This document shows positions 44,363 to 53,980 of a DNA stretch of 64,000 nucleotides, piece by piece (position 1 is the stretch's first letter; every line of letters starts with the position of its first letter). Origin of the DNA: Actinomyces sp. Marseille-P3109 (GTDB lineage: Bacteria > Actinomycetota > Actinomycetes > Actinomycetales > Actinomycetaceae); the NCBI RefSeq assembly GCF_900323545.1, contig NZ_OOHN01000008.1:2558460-2622459 (forward strand), given 5' to 3'. Below the pieces are notes generated by a model, which was given only the letters and a program-made list of their open reading frames with translations, searched no databases and was not told where the DNA came from. The position numbers and the translations under genes are program-made.

Positions 44363-44731
44363 GTGCTCAGCGCGGCGCACCGGTTAGCGCGGGGTGAGGA
44401 CTTCACTACCGCGATTCGTCGGGGTACGCGTTGCGGGAACCGCAGGCTGGTCGTGCACTACCGCGCCGGCGGGAGAGGGGATGAGTCCCCGGCTCTCGTC
44501 GGCGTCGTCGTGCCCAAGAAGCAGATCCCGCTGGCCACCCGCCGCAACCGTGTCAAGCGCCGCGTGAGAGCCCTCATGGCTCAGCGGGTCGGTGCGCTTG
44601 AGCCGGGCGCCCGCGTCGTCGTACGTGGACTCGCCGGTGCTGACGGCGCTGACAGCAGCATCCTGGGAAGGGACCTCGATCGGCTTCTGAGCCGGTGCCG
44701 TGAGCGCCAGGCCCAAGGGCGGCAGCGGTGA
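44363..44731 (+). CDS. rnpA: Ribonuclease P protein component
   Basis: 122 residues from GTG 44363, one base after the rpmH stop. Start VLSAAHRLARGEDF resembles the family LxxxxRLxxxxDF. The RNA-binding signature is PLATRRNRVKRRVRALM. It assists the catalytic RNA in tRNA 5' processing. The Ala/Gly-rich C-terminal loop is ordinary for GC-rich relatives. Confidence 0.95.
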   Translation: MLSAAHRLARGEDFTTAIRRGTRCGNRRLVVHYRAGGRGDESPALVGVVVPKKQIPLATRRNRVKRRVRALMAQRVGALEPGARVVVRGLAGADGADSSILGRDLDRLLSRCRERQAQGRQR

Positions 44732-44758
44732 GACGTGCGGAACGGTGATGAGCGAGCG

Positions 44759-45043
44759 ATGAGTGGATGGTTCACACGGGTCCTTCTGGCTCCAGTGCAT
44801 CTCTATCAGCGCTACATCTCTCCGGCTCTGCCGGCGACGTGCCGTTACTACCCCACTTGCTCGACCTACGCCGTCACGGCGCTGGAGGTGCATGGCCCGG
44901 TCAAGGGCACGCTGCTGAGCGTGTGGCGCCTGCTGCGATGCAATCCGCTGACTCCCGGTGGAGTCGACCATGTTCCGGACAAGGGACGCTGGCGCTACCA
45001 CCATCCCCGCGATATTCCCCGGTTCACAGTCGAAGAACCCTGA
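44759..45043 (+). CDS. yidD: Membrane protein insertion efficiency factor YidD
   Basis: 94 residues. Family signature PATCRYYPTCSTYAVTALEV, HGPVKGTLLSVWRLLRCNPL and GGVDHVP. A peripheral membrane protein that helps the YidC insertase. ATG 44759 is 28 bases after rnpA; yidC follows. Confidence 0.95.
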   Translation: MSGWFTRVLLAPVHLYQRYISPALPATCRYYPTCSTYAVTALEVHGPVKGTLLSVWRLLRCNPLTPGGVDHVPDKGRWRYHHPRDIPRFTVEEP

Positions 45044-45137
45044 TCGGTCCCAGCGGATCAGCTGGCCAAGCGCCCACTCGGACCCTGATCTTGCACTGAT
45101 ACTGCTCTCTTACGAGATCCTCATACAAGGAGTACGG

Positions 45138-46334
45138 ATGGACACGTTGCTATGGCCCCTCAAGGTGGCCGTGGCCTGGGTCATGGTCACGATCCACAAG
45201 GGCCTGGTCCTCATCGGGTTCCCCGATGGGCCGGGTATTGCCTGGGTGCTGTCCATCATCGGTCTGACGATCGTGGTGCGGCTGCTCATCATGCCGCTGT
45301 TCGTCAAGCAGATCCGGGCCTCGCGCGGGATGCAGCTCCTCCAGCCGGAGATGCAGGCGCTCCAGGCCAAGTACAAGGGTAAGAAGGATCCCGAGTCGCG
45401 CCAGCGCATGAACGAAGAGATGATGGCGCTCTACCGCAAGCACGGGACCAACCCCATGGCCTCCTGCCTGCCGATCCTGGTGCAGATGCCCATCTTCTTC
45501 GCCCTCTTCCGCGTGCTGGCCTCACTGGGCGCCGTCGCCGACGGCAAGTACGGACGCCCTTCGATCGGTCCACTCACGCAGGCGCTGGCCGAGCAGGTCC
45601 AGAACTCCAGCGTCCTCGGCGCCAGCCTGTCCTCCTCCTTCATGGACAGTGGGGACAACACGCAGGTCAAGATCGTCACGGTCGCCATGATCATCATCAT
45701 GTCGGTCACGCAGTGGTACACCATGGCGCAGCTGACGATGAAGAACATGTCGGCGGAGTCCATGAACTCCGACAACCCCATGATCCGGTCCCAGCGGATG
45801 ATGATGTACGTGATGCCGGTGATTTTCGCCGTCTCCGGCGTCAACTTCCAGATCGGTGTGCTCGTCTACTGGGTGGTCTCCAACGTGTGGACCATGGGGC
45901 AGCAGTTCTTCACCATTCGTAATATGCCGGCACCCGGCAGCGAGGCCGAGAAGAAGTACCGCGCCCGGGTCAACGCCAAGCGGGCCCGTAAGGGCCTGCC
46001 CTCGCTGGAGGAGGAGGAGCGGGCCGAGGCGGTCGCGAAGGCCGAGGCCGAGGGGCGTACAGGTGGCCAGCGGGTCCAGCCGGTGCGCAAGAACCGACAG
46101 AAGAAGTCCGGTGTCCAGAGCGAGACTCGTACGGACGCCGTCGGCGAGTCCACCACCGACCAGGACATGAATGAGGACCTGGGCGACTCCGAGGACTCGG
46201 CATCGCCATCCTCCAAGAGTGGCGGTCTCACCGACGAGGAGATCGCCCGACGCCGTTACGAGCGTCGAGCCCGCCAGCGTCGTGAGGCGGCGGCTCGTCG
46301 CAAGGCCCAGGCCAAGAAGAAGCGCAATCGCTGA
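45138..46334 (+). CDS. yidC: Membrane protein insertase YidC
   Basis: 398 residues from ATG 45138, preceded by AAGGAG. Five membrane helices of the Oxa1/YidC type. The conserved cytoplasmic coiled region is KQIRASRGMQLLQPEMQALQ with KYKGKKDPESRQRMNEEMM. NPMASCLPILVQMPIFFALF is helix 3. The Arg-rich C-terminal tail (RRRYERRARQRREAAARRKA in part) is long and binds ribosomes in related proteins. An upstream in-frame extension overlapping yidD is rejected because of the ribosome site. Confidence 0.96.
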   Translation: MDTLLWPLKVAVAWVMVTIHKGLVLIGFPDGPGIAWVLSIIGLTIVVRLLIMPLFVKQIRASRGMQLLQPEMQALQAKYKGKKDPESRQRMNEEMMALYRKHGTNPMASCLPILVQMPIFFALFRVLASLGAVADGKYGRPSIGPLTQALAEQVQNSSVLGASLSSSFMDSGDNTQVKIVTVAMIIIMSVTQWYTMAQLTMKNMSAESMNSDNPMIRSQRMMMYVMPVIFAVSGVNFQIGVLVYWVVSNVWTMGQQFFTIRNMPAPGSEAEKKYRARVNAKRARKGLPSLEEEERAEAVAKAEAEGRTGGQRVQPVRKNRQKKSGVQSETRTDAVGESTTDQDMNEDLGDSEDSASPSSKSGGLTDEEIARRRYERRARQRREAAARRKAQAKKKRNR

Positions 46335-46388
46335 GAGTCGCTCAGCGGTGACACAACCCGGTTCCCACCGATAGATACGGATGACATC

Positions 46389-47039
46389 ATGAGTGAGCAG
46401 CACAGCAACGACTCCTCCCACCACCTCGCGGGTCGCCCTGTGAGCAGCACCGTCTCGCGCCTCGAGGAGGAGGGCGAGGTCGGTGCCGACTACCTCGAGG
46501 AGCTCCTCGACATCGCCGACCTGGGCGGCGACATCGACATCGACATCGACCACGGGCGCGCCTCGATCGCCGTGGTCGCCTCCGAGGAGGGCGACGAGCG
46601 TGAGCTCGCCGATCTCGTGGGGCGCGACGGCGAGGTCCTTGAGGCGGTGCAGGAACTGACCCGCCTCGCCGTCCAGGCGCGCACCGGCAACCGTTCCCGA
46701 CTCATGCTCGACATCAACGGCTACCGCGCCGCCCGCCGGACCGAGCTCGCCAAGGTCGCCCAGGAGGCGGTTACCAAGGTGCTCACCTCCGGAGAGTCCG
46801 TCAGTCTTGAGCCCATGAATCCCTTCGAGCGTAAGGTCTGTCACGACGTCGTCGCCTCAGCCGGCCTGGTCTCCGAGTCCGAGGGCGCTGAGCCGTGCCG
46901 TTACGTGGTGGTTCTGCCGGCCGACGAGGTGGATGACGTCGACGACGTCGATCAGGCCGGCGTCGACGTCGATGCCGAGTCCGCTGACGACCAGACCGAG
47001 CAGCAGGTCGGCGACGAGCTGGTCGTGGAGCGGTCTTAA
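46389..47039 (+). CDS. jag: KH/R3H RNA-binding protein Jag (KhpB)
   Basis: 216 residues. A KH-type fold (ISASIVVASE-like strands, LVGRDGEVLEAVQELTRLAV) is followed by an R3H motif (LEPMNPFERKVCHDVVASAG). A strongly acidic Asp/Val-rich tail of about 45 residues ends the protein. KhpB proteins bind small RNAs and affect elongation and division in Gram-positives. It has no Jag_N domain, as usual in actinobacteria. Confidence 0.93.
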   Translation: MSEQHSNDSSHHLAGRPVSSTVSRLEEEGEVGADYLEELLDIADLGGDIDIDIDHGRASIAVVASEEGDERELADLVGRDGEVLEAVQELTRLAVQARTGNRSRLMLDINGYRAARRTELAKVAQEAVTKVLTSGESVSLEPMNPFERKVCHDVVASAGLVSESEGAEPCRYVVVLPADEVDDVDDVDQAGVDVDAESADDQTEQQVGDELVVERS

Positions 47040-47041
47040 GC

Positions 47042-47686
47042 ATGAGTGACGAGCAGCGGGCCCAGGTGGAGCAGCCGACGCCGGAGATGCGGGAGATCTT
47101 CGGGGTCTCCTTCGCCGCGGCGGAGCACTTCGCGCAGATGCTCGCTGAGGAGGGTGAGCTGCGCGGCCTCGTGGGGCCGCGTGAGCTTCCCCGCCTGTGG
47201 AGCCGGCACATCGTCAACTCGGCCGCCGTCGTCCCCTTCCTACCGGCTCGCGGAACCGTGGCCGATGTCGGCTCCGGGGCTGGTTTTCCCGGCATCGTGG
47301 TCGCGTTGCTGCGACCCGACCTCGACGTGACGCTCATTGAGACGATGGAGCGCCGGACCCAGTGGCTGTCCGACGTTGTCGAAGAGCTGGACCTGGACAA
47401 CGTGACCATCCGGCGGGCCCGGGCCGAGGAGATCAAGGACCGCTTTGACGTGGTCACGGCTCGCGCAGTGGCGAACCTGTCCAAGCTCGTGCGGCTGACA
47501 GCGCCGCTGCTGCGGCCGGGGGGCGCACTCCTCGCGCTCAAGGGGATGCGGGCGCAGGACGAGGTCGATGACGCCAAGTACGTGATTAAAAAGGCAAAAT
47601 TATCAGTCGCTGTGGTTCATGAGGTAGTTACTCCCGGCGATGAAACCACTTCCGTGGTTGAGATTCGCCGCCCGAAGAACCGGTGA
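47042..47686 (+). CDS. rsmG: 16S rRNA 7-methylguanosine methyltransferase RsmG
   Basis: 214 residues; methylates G527 of 16S rRNA. The SAM-binding motif VADVGSGAGFPGIVVALLRP is complete, with LIETMERRTQWL and the catalytic-region FDVVTARAVANLSKL. It starts 3 bases after jag and precedes parA, the conserved order. Confidence 0.96.
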   Translation: MSDEQRAQVEQPTPEMREIFGVSFAAAEHFAQMLAEEGELRGLVGPRELPRLWSRHIVNSAAVVPFLPARGTVADVGSGAGFPGIVVALLRPDLDVTLIETMERRTQWLSDVVEELDLDNVTIRRARAEEIKDRFDVVTARAVANLSKLVRLTAPLLRPGGALLALKGMRAQDEVDDAKYVIKKAKLSVAVVHEVVTPGDETTSVVEIRRPKNR

Positions 47687-47733
47687 GATACGGCGCGCGT
47701 TCGGTGTAACGCGTAAGGATCGACGTGCTCGCG

Positions 47734-47739
47734 TAGACT
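47734..47739 (+). promoter_or_regulatory. Putative -10 box of parAB
   Basis: TAGACT, 54 bases ahead of the parA start in a 107-base gap after rsmG. No clear -35 box. Confidence 0.35.
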
Positions 47740-47793
47740 CGTAACTGCCCGACTGGCTCGGGCAGATGGGTCGTCGTCCGAGGAGAAGCAGGT

Positions 47794-48696
47794 TTGTCCG
47801 GATCGTCTATCTTCGATCAGCTCCAGGCCGAGCACCTCGCTCTAGACGAGGTAGCGGGTGGAGAGTTCCCACATCCCGAGCGGACTCGCGTTATCGCGGT
47901 CGCTAACCAGAAAGGCGGCGTCGGCAAGACGTCGACCGCAGTCAATCTTGCCGCGGCCTTGGCTGAAGGCGGATTGCACGTACTTCTCATCGATGCCGAT
48001 TCGCAGGGCAACGCCTCGACAGCTCTGGGGGTGGAGCACGACGACGACAACGCCTCCATCTACGACGTTCTGGTCGACGGAACTCCTATCAAGGATGTGG
48101 TGTCCAAGACCCGTTTCTGCGAGACCCTGTGGTGCGTACCGGCAACAATCGATGTTGCCGCTGTGGAGATCGAGCTCATTTCCACTGCCGAGCGAGAGTC
48201 GCGTCTGCGCCGTGCGTTGGTGGACTACCTGGTTTCACGTGAAACCGATGAACAGGAATCTCTCGATTACGTCATCATTGACTGCCCGCCGAGCCTCGGC
48301 ATCATGACGATCAATGCCTTCGTCGCCGCCGACGAGGTCCTCATCCCAATGCAGGCCGAGTACTACGCACTCGAGGGGCTGGCTCTGCTGACACGCTCCA
48401 TCGACAGGATCGCGCGTATCCACAATCCCGGACTGGGTGTCTCGATGATTGTGCTCACCATGTTTGACGGACGCACCACCCTGGCTCGTGAGGTGGAGTC
48501 CGAGGTTCGTTCCTATTTCCCTGATGCAACGCTGGACACCAAGGTGCCGCGTTCGATCCGTGTTGCCGAAGCTCCCTCCTTCGGCGCTCCCGTGGTGTTC
48601 TGGGATCCCCGGTCCACCGGCGCAATTGCGTATAAGAAAATGGCTCGTGAGGTCGCTCTGCGGGGCGCTCCCAGAAATGAAGGCGAGGAAGCCTAA
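47794..48696 (+). CDS. parA: Chromosome partitioning ATPase ParA
   Basis: 300 residues from TTG 47794, preceded by GAGGAGAAGCAGG. Deviant Walker [17 protein letters not shown], Walker A' [13 protein letters not shown], Walker [15 protein letters not shown]-dependent dimers bind DNA nonspecifically and pull ParB-parS complexes apart. A perfect parS lies inside the gene (48231-48246) and encodes V-S-R-E-T. Overlaps the parB start (the final A of the stop is the first A of ATG). Confidence 0.97.
   Translation: MSGSSIFDQLQAEHLALDEVAGGEFPHPERTRVIAVANQKGGVGKTSTAVNLAAALAEGGLHVLLIDADSQGNASTALGVEHDDDNASIYDVLVDGTPIKDVVSKTRFCETLWCVPATIDVAAVEIELISTAERESRLRRALVDYLVSRETDEQESLDYVIIDCPPSLGIMTINAFVAADEVLIPMQAEYYALEGLALLTRSIDRIARIHNPGLGVSMIVLTMFDGRTTLAREVESEVRSYFPDATLDTKVPRSIRVAEAPSFGAPVVFWDPRSTGAIAYKKMAREVALRGAPRNEGEEA
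48231..48246. other. parS site 1 (inside parA)
   Basis: GGTTTCACGTGAAACC: perfect 14-bp core GTTTCACGTGAAAC, read in frame as V-S-R-E-T. Confidence 0.9.
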
Positions 48697-50348
48697 TGGC
48701 TCAGAAACGGCGCGGACTTGGTCGGGGTCTGGAGGCGCTGATCCCAGACGCTCAGAAGGAGAAGGTATCCGCGTCTCGTCCCTCCGACGTGTTCTTTCCC
48801 GACTCACGGGAAGCTGGAACACAGGATGAAGGCGCCGCACCACATGCCGATCACGCTCCGGAGACTGAACCAGCGGCGGAGGCACGGAGTACTCGCGACC
48901 TGACCGCTACTCTCCTGGCTCCGTCCCAACGGAAACGGGCTTCCAAGAGCCGTTCGACATCGTCCTCCAGAACGCCGGCGAAGAATAAGCAGACGACTTC
49001 CGTTTCACGTGAAACCACGGTGGATTCGGCTGACTCGACGGATGACGCGAAGAAGAAGACTCGGCGTGCGGTGTCGGCAACCACCTCGAAGAAGCACGCC
49101 CAGTCGGCCGGTGGTAAGACGGCTCCGAAGCGTCCTGCGAAGAGATCGGCAGAGACGACGTCGGCGACGACCTCCGTCGAGTCGGATGCCGCAGGCAAGG
49201 TAGAGGAGCAGTCATCGCGACCGGAGGCTGTTGAGGTACCTGCCGCAGTTGATGAATCGACGCACGATGGTGCGACCGGGGTCGACAATGCCGTCGCTGA
49301 TTCTGTTTCTTCGGAAGAGGGTGAGAAGCCCGAAGAGTCCGCTGTTTCACGTGAAACAGAGGAGGAGCACTCGGTGAGTGCGGAGGCTGAACCCTCGCAT
49401 TCCCAGACTGCGCAGTCTTCCGACGCATCGAATGAACCGGAGGGTCATGTCGAATCTCCTGGCGGCACTGACGACGAGGGCGCCACTGAGGGGAGCGATG
49501 GGCCCGATCTGGTTCCCGTTCCCGGTGCGCACTTCGCTGAGATTCCGGTAGGACTGATCCACCCGAATCCTCGCCAGCCCCGTCAGGTGTTCGATGAGGA
49601 GGATATTTCTGAGCTGGCGGCCTCGATCGCAGAGGTGGGGCTGCTGCAGCCCATCGTGGTGCGGCAGGTACCTACCTCTCCGGGAGAGGAGCCGCGTTAT
49701 GAGCTCATCATGGGTGAGCGTCGTTTGCGTGCCTCCAAGGAGGCCGGCCTGGAGACCATTCCGGCAGTGGTCCGGGACACCGATGACGTTGACCTGCTGC
49801 GCGACGCACTGCTGGAGAACCTGCACCGGGTTCAGCTCAACCCGCTGGAAGAGGCCGCGGCCTACCAACAGCTGCTGGAGGACTTCCAGTGCACTCATGC
49901 GGAGCTGTCCGAGAGGATTGCCCGCTCGCGCTCACAGATCTCCAACACGCTGCGCCTCATGAAGCTTCCGCCGCTGGTCCAGCGCAGGCTCGCCGCAAAT
50001 GTCATCTCGGCCGGCCACGCACGTGCCCTGCTGGGACTTCCGAATGCCGCGGAGATGGAACGGCTCGCGCAACGAGTAGTGGCTGAAGGGCTGTCCGTTC
50101 GCGCGACGGAGGAGCTCGTTGCTCTTCATGAGGAGTCGGAACCTGGATCGGATCAGCCTCGGGTACTGCGGGCCCGCAGCACCCCTCTCCCGGCTCTTTC
50201 GACGCGGCTCTCCGATGCTTTCGATACTCGCGTCAAGGTGACACGGGGGGCGAAGAAGGGTCGCATTACGATCGAATTCGCCGGGGACGAGGACCTCGCC
50301 CGCATCGTCGGGGCGCTGGCGCCGGGGACGTCGCTCGACGAGGAGTAG
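48696..50348 (+). CDS. parB: Chromosome partitioning protein ParB with long disordered linker
   Basis: 550 residues, much longer than the usual 300-380. The N-terminal ParA-binding peptide [13 protein letters not shown] is at residues 5-17. About 255 residues of Ser/Thr/Glu/Lys-rich, low-complexity sequence follow. The core begins near residue 273: the CTP-binding/ParB-Srx fold ([24 protein letters not shown]), a HTH that reads parS ([19 protein letters not shown]), and a C-terminal dimer domain. Two perfect parS sites lie within the linker and encode V-S-R-E-T. A terminator follows the stop. Confidence 0.97.
   Translation: MAQKRRGLGRGLEALIPDAQKEKVSASRPSDVFFPDSREAGTQDEGAAPHADHAPETEPAAEARSTRDLTATLLAPSQRKRASKSRSTSSSRTPAKNKQTTSVSRETTVDSADSTDDAKKKTRRAVSATTSKKHAQSAGGKTAPKRPAKRSAETTSATTSVESDAAGKVEEQSSRPEAVEVPAAVDESTHDGATGVDNAVADSVSSEEGEKPEESAVSRETEEEHSVSAEAEPSHSQTAQSSDASNEPEGHVESPGGTDDEGATEGSDGPDLVPVPGAHFAEIPVGLIHPNPRQPRQVFDEEDISELAASIAEVGLLQPIVVRQVPTSPGEEPRYELIMGERRLRASKEAGLETIPAVVRDTDDVDLLRDALLENLHRVQLNPLEEAAAYQQLLEDFQCTHAELSERIARSRSQISNTLRLMKLPPLVQRRLAANVISAGHARALLGLPNAAEMERLAQRVVAEGLSVRATEELVALHEESEPGSDQPRVLRARSTPLPALSTRLSDAFDTRVKVTRGAKKGRITIEFAGDEDLARIVGALAPGTSLDEE
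49011..49026. other. parS site 2 (inside parB linker)
   Basis: CGTTTCACGTGAAACC: perfect 14-bp core, read as V-S-R-E-T. Confidence 0.9.
49343..49358. other. parS site 3 (inside parB linker)
   Basis: TGTTTCACGTGAAACA: perfect 16-bp consensus, read as V-S-R-E-T. Confidence 0.95.
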
Positions 50349-50375
50349 CCGACGTCGAACGTGAGAACAACACCT

Positions 50376-50406
50376 GGGGGCCGAGACAGAAACTGTCTCG
50401 GCCCCC
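50376..50406 (+). terminator. Terminator of parAB
   Basis: A perfect 14-bp stem, GGGGGCCGAGACAG (50376-50389) with 50393-50406, AAA loop, 28 bases past the parB stop, followed by a T-containing stretch. Confidence 0.85.
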
Positions 50407-50436
50407 ACTTCTCGTCCTGAAAGGGTAAAGGAACCA

Positions 50437-50452
50437 TGTTTCACGTGAAACG
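50437..50452. other. parS site 4
   Basis: TGTTTCACGTGAAACG: perfect 14-bp core. Confidence 0.92.
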
Positions 50453-50521
50453 GTGCCGTTTGCGTTGCTGCGTTGGATCGAAGTGGAGTGTGCGAGGATC
50501 GCGTTTGGCTGCTTCAGGCAT

Positions 50522-50537
50522 TGTTCCACGTGAAATC
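50522..50537. other. Degenerate parS-like site
   Basis: TGTTCCACGTGAAATC: two mismatches in the 14-bp core, CACGTG centre intact. Confidence 0.5.
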
Positions 50538-50966
50538 ACGAGCGCCGTGGAGCGATGACTGACACCGCTGCGGGGATGCTTGTCTGTGAAGAAACCGTCT
50601 TGCTGTGGTCGTTCGTACCGACCTCTCCGCGGAGAACAGCACTACCTGTTTCATGTAGCCGCTGGCATCGTTGTGTTGCCGTCGAGGAGTCCCGAGATGA
50701 CGATCCGGCAGTTGCGCTGGAACGCGAGACTATCCGGGATCGTCGAACCACTGGTTGGTGAATGGTGTGCTGGAGGGGAGAACCAGTTAGTCCCTTGATA
50801 GAGAGGAAGGCTTGCTCCACTCCCGTCGGTCGGGTGACGGTTCCTTTCGCTGAATGCAGTAGAGGCGTTGTCTTCAGCTTGCGGTGACACGAGAGCCTGC
50901 TCACCGAAACGGGAAGGATCCAGTCCTGAGTACACCTCTGTCTGAACCGCTTCATCGGGGTTGCTT

Positions 50967-50982
50967 GGTTCCACGTGAAACG
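50967..50982. other. Near-perfect parS site
   Basis: GGTTCCACGTGAAACG: one mismatch in the 14-bp core. Confidence 0.7.
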
Positions 50983-51080
50983 CTTCTGCCTTGACAGCGG
51001 GCGGATCGATGTGGAGGGGGTACCCAGCTAATGCATGTGACAGAAAGTGCGGTACGACGCTGCTGCCTCCGTCCGAAGAC

Positions 51081-51096
51081 AGTTTCACGTGAAACT
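51081..51096. other. parS site 5
   Basis: AGTTTCACGTGAAACT: perfect 14-bp core, symmetric to 16 bases. Confidence 0.92.
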
Positions 51097-51122
51097 GAGT
51101 GCGTCGCGTCGAGACATCCACG

Positions 51123-51159
51123 CACTCTGCTCTCAGGTAGCACGACTGAGAGCAGAGTG
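51123..51159. repeat. Perfect 14-bp hairpin in the parS region
   Basis: CACTCTGCTCTCAG (51123-51136) and its complement (51146-51159) flank a 9-base loop. No T tract on either side and no gene next to it to terminate. Confidence 0.7.
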
Positions 51160-51173
51160 ACGTTCGATCCCAC

Positions 51174-51200
51174 CGCATTCGCTTCCCCGACGCGAATGCG
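51174..51200. repeat. Second hairpin next to the first
   Basis: CGCATTCGC (51174-51182) and GCGAATGCG (51192-51200), a perfect 9-bp stem, again with a 9-base loop, 14 bases from the previous hairpin. Confidence 0.6.
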
Positions 51201-51435
51201 TATTCCGGCGTTGGTTGGTAGTAGTCGGAGGAGGACCGATGGGCATCGCACATCCCGCATACGATCCTCAAGGAATTTGCTCGATGCAACGAATCGATGT
51301 TCGTTGGCACCGTGACGTGCTCCTTCACCCGTCACAACTCGGCACAACGATCCGACAGGAGCCTGTTGCAGCGGTCAGACCGAAGGGCTTCGGAGTGAAC
51401 GGGTGCATGCTCACGATCAGTGCTGGTTGGGCTCT

Positions 51436-51451
51436 CGTTTCACGTGAAACC
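51436..51451. other. parS site 6 (tandem pair, left)
   Basis: CGTTTCACGTGAAACC: perfect 14-bp core; one base separates it from the next site. Confidence 0.92.
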
Positions 51452-51452
51452 A

Positions 51453-51468
51453 GGTTTCACGTGAAACG
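51453..51468. other. parS site 7 (tandem pair, right)
   Basis: GGTTTCACGTGAAACG: perfect 14-bp core; centre 17 bases from the centre of site 6. Confidence 0.92.
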
Positions 51469-51837
51469 AGCTTACGAGTGGCGGTGCGCTGTTCGGGCTG
51501 GAAACATCGCTGTTCGTCTTCGTGTTGTCTCAGCCTGAATCGTGTGAGGTAAGAGAATCAGCTGGAGCAAGCGGTCGCCCCTCCCTTTCTGTCGGTTGCC
51601 ATGCGCTGCCCTGCATTAGGGAGACGTCTGGGACCTAGCCCCTAAAAAGCTCGAGGTGCTCGGTATGCACGACATCATGCGCAGACATGAGGAACATAGA
51701 CAATCCGGACGGGTTGACTGATGATCGTTGTAGCACGTGTCTACTTTCGGTAGGGACAACAGCTTCCGAGGGTGACGTGCTGCCGTGGCTCTTTGAAAGG
51801 AGCGGGAGTTGCTGTCCGCCTGAGCCTTGAAGAGGCT

Positions 51838-51853
51838 GGTTTCACGTGAAACG
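51838..51853. other. parS site 8
   Basis: GGTTTCACGTGAAACG: perfect 14-bp core. Confidence 0.92.
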
Positions 51854-52274
51854 AGCACTGCCACGCAATGAGGAGAATCAGAATTGATGCGGGGGTGTGA
51901 CGACGGTGTCCTCTTCCCTTAGCCGATTGCCTCGGAGGCTGACGATGCGGAGGGAGGAGGCGCTTCAAGAGCGTGAAGGGGGAACCGGATTCCGCCACGC
52001 AGAACGCCGTCGTCCATATCCCCGGTCGCGGACCTGCTGAGAGGGAGAAGGATGTTCATGGAGCCCCGCGGGGATCGTCGACATGAGGGGGGCGTGCACC
52101 ATGACGCTGACGAACGAGGCGTGCAAGTATCCGGGGATGGGAGTGAAGGGCAGGTCCTGCCGAACTTGAGTCGCGGCACGGCGAGCAGTGGGCCAGCTGG
52201 AGCGGATCAGGTGAATCGCCTACCGCCATTGCAAGAAGGGCAGGGAGCTCTCCTCGATGCGACGATACGGCTCT

Positions 52275-52290
52275 CGTTTCACGTGAAACT
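52275..52290. other. parS site 9
   Basis: CGTTTCACGTGAAACT: perfect 14-bp core. Confidence 0.92.
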
Positions 52291-52482
52291 ATCGATGCCT
52301 CGAGAAGGGGAACGTATATCGGATTGCAGTGACGGCGTAGAACTGTTGCGGACCTCAAGCGATAGTTTCGGCGACGTGCCCTAGGTCGTCGTGGCGGCAC
52401 ATGCTGTAGGCCGCCATGCAGGTTCGCTCACGTCAAGGAGGTAACGAGGCTTTCAATCTAGCCGGAGCTGGAGTAGATATCA

Positions 52483-52498
52483 GGTTTCACGTGAAACG
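52483..52498. other. parS site 10
   Basis: GGTTTCACGTGAAACG: perfect 14-bp core. Confidence 0.92.
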
Positions 52499-52587
52499 CC
52501 GGTCCTTGTGTGACGCCTGCGGTCGATCTGCTGTTCGTGACAGGGGGTACGGTTCGGAGGAGAGTTCATGCAGCCAAGGCTCGATTT

Positions 52588-52603
52588 GGTTTCACGTGAA
52601 ACA
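52588..52603. other. parS site 11
   Basis: GGTTTCACGTGAAACA: perfect 14-bp core. Confidence 0.92.
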
Positions 52604-53064
52604 GAGACGGGACACTGAGTAGCAAACGATGGTTGAGGTGCCGAACCTAGTCTCCTACCGGACTACTAGGATCATAAGAGAACCGGGTACGCACTGGTCC
52701 TGCGATGGCGGCGATAGATCCCAGAGATGGAGTGCAACGGAAGCATAGGACGAGGATCATGCTCGTCGAAGGAAGGTGATGCGGACGACGAGTCCTTTGG
52801 TCGCTGAGAGACGAAGCGTAGGTGCCCGTCATTGTCATCCGACTCGCTGATGAGGCTTGAGACCCTCGTAGACCGGGCAACTCGATCATCATCGAGGGTT
52901 CCGCGTAACGGAGTAACGGACGAGGCCAATGGTTGCTATGGCCGGCGAGCTTGGAGCACGGCGTCGCCAAGGAGCCAAAAGGTCGGTGCTGTATTCGGCC
53001 TACTCGGAGGAGGGGCGACAGCTGAACGGCTGGATGGAGTCAAATGGTGTGTGGACTGAGTCCT

Positions 53065-53080
53065 GGTTTCACGTGAAACA
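53065..53080. other. parS site 12
   Basis: GGTTTCACGTGAAACA: perfect 14-bp core. Confidence 0.92.
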
Positions 53081-53431
53081 GCAGGAAAGGTCGACTGAAG
53101 CGACGAGTCGTGTGCTACTGATTGGTGCTGCATTCTAAGACAGACCCTCTTGGAGTGATGCTGCCGCAGAACCCTGGTCAGGAAGTCGATCGGTCTGCTC
53201 CGTGCTCTCCCCATGGGACAGTCGGTTGAGACCTGAGAAAGGTAGCCCCTACTCCGCATGAGAAGGCTGCCTCGGGATCTGATGGCCTGTTGAAATTCGC
53301 TCGACGATCGACGAGTTAGGAGTCCTCCTTGCATCGTGGCGTGAAGGGCGACGTCGGGGCGCAGTGGAGGGACGTGAGTAGCCGTGAGAGCAGATCGCGG
53401 TACTGCGCGCCCGTGATTCCGGCAAGGTAGG

Positions 53432-53447
53432 TGTTTCACGTGGAACA
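53432..53447. other. Near-perfect parS site
   Basis: TGTTTCACGTGGAACA: one mismatch in the core. Confidence 0.75.
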
Positions 53448-53630
53448 TCATGCGCCTGCTTCGCGAATCAATCGCTCGCTGAAAAGAACTCCATCTCATA
53501 GTCGAAGACACCGGAAGGATTGAACGCGGCGCACCGAACCACGCGCCTGCGAGGACGTCCAACGCTCCGATGACACATCGAAAGGACCTTACTGGAGGAA
53601 GCCGGCATAGGAGATCGCAGCAGATTTCCG

Positions 53631-53646
53631 CGTTTCACGTGAAACA
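53631..53646. other. parS site 13
   Basis: CGTTTCACGTGAAACA: perfect 14-bp core. Confidence 0.92.
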
Positions 53647-53794
53647 AGGGAGCGTGTTGGCGCCATTGGTCCACATCCATCTAACGTGCCGCCGGGCGGG
53701 GGCGCCCCGATCGCCCGGTCCTTCTTGATATGCGCTCCCCTGGGGAAGAGCTTCCGGGGACGTTCGTCAGATCCACGTGAGGAGCATGCAGCCC

Positions 53795-53810
53795 GGTTTC
53801 ACGTGAAACA
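53795..53810. other. parS site 14
   Basis: GGTTTCACGTGAAACA: perfect 14-bp core. A loose CACGTG at 53774-53779 nearby does not qualify. Confidence 0.92.
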
Positions 53811-53980
53811 TGCAGAGATCCGTCGTCGTACCGTCGCGTACACGTTCCCTGAACGTCGTTGGATCCTGCCCACGGGTCGAGTCCTGCTCCGCGCAGTCAG
53901 GCGTGGAGAGTTCGACTGTCATGCGCCAGTGGTTAGTGGAGGCTACTCCCTGAATCATCTTGAGACGTATCCAAAAACGA

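Noticed and set aside
50651..51328. 225-codon minus-strand frame in the parS region
   Set aside because: No recognisable family, no third-position GC bias, and it runs through parS sites; judged noncoding.
52936..53562. 208-codon minus-strand frame in the parS region
   Set aside because: Same reasons; it contains translated parS palindromes (FHVKH, VSRET), which appear in whichever frame crosses a site.
53769..53784. CACGTG-centred sequence resembling parS
   Set aside because: Only the central hexamer and a few flanking bases match; too many mismatches to count.
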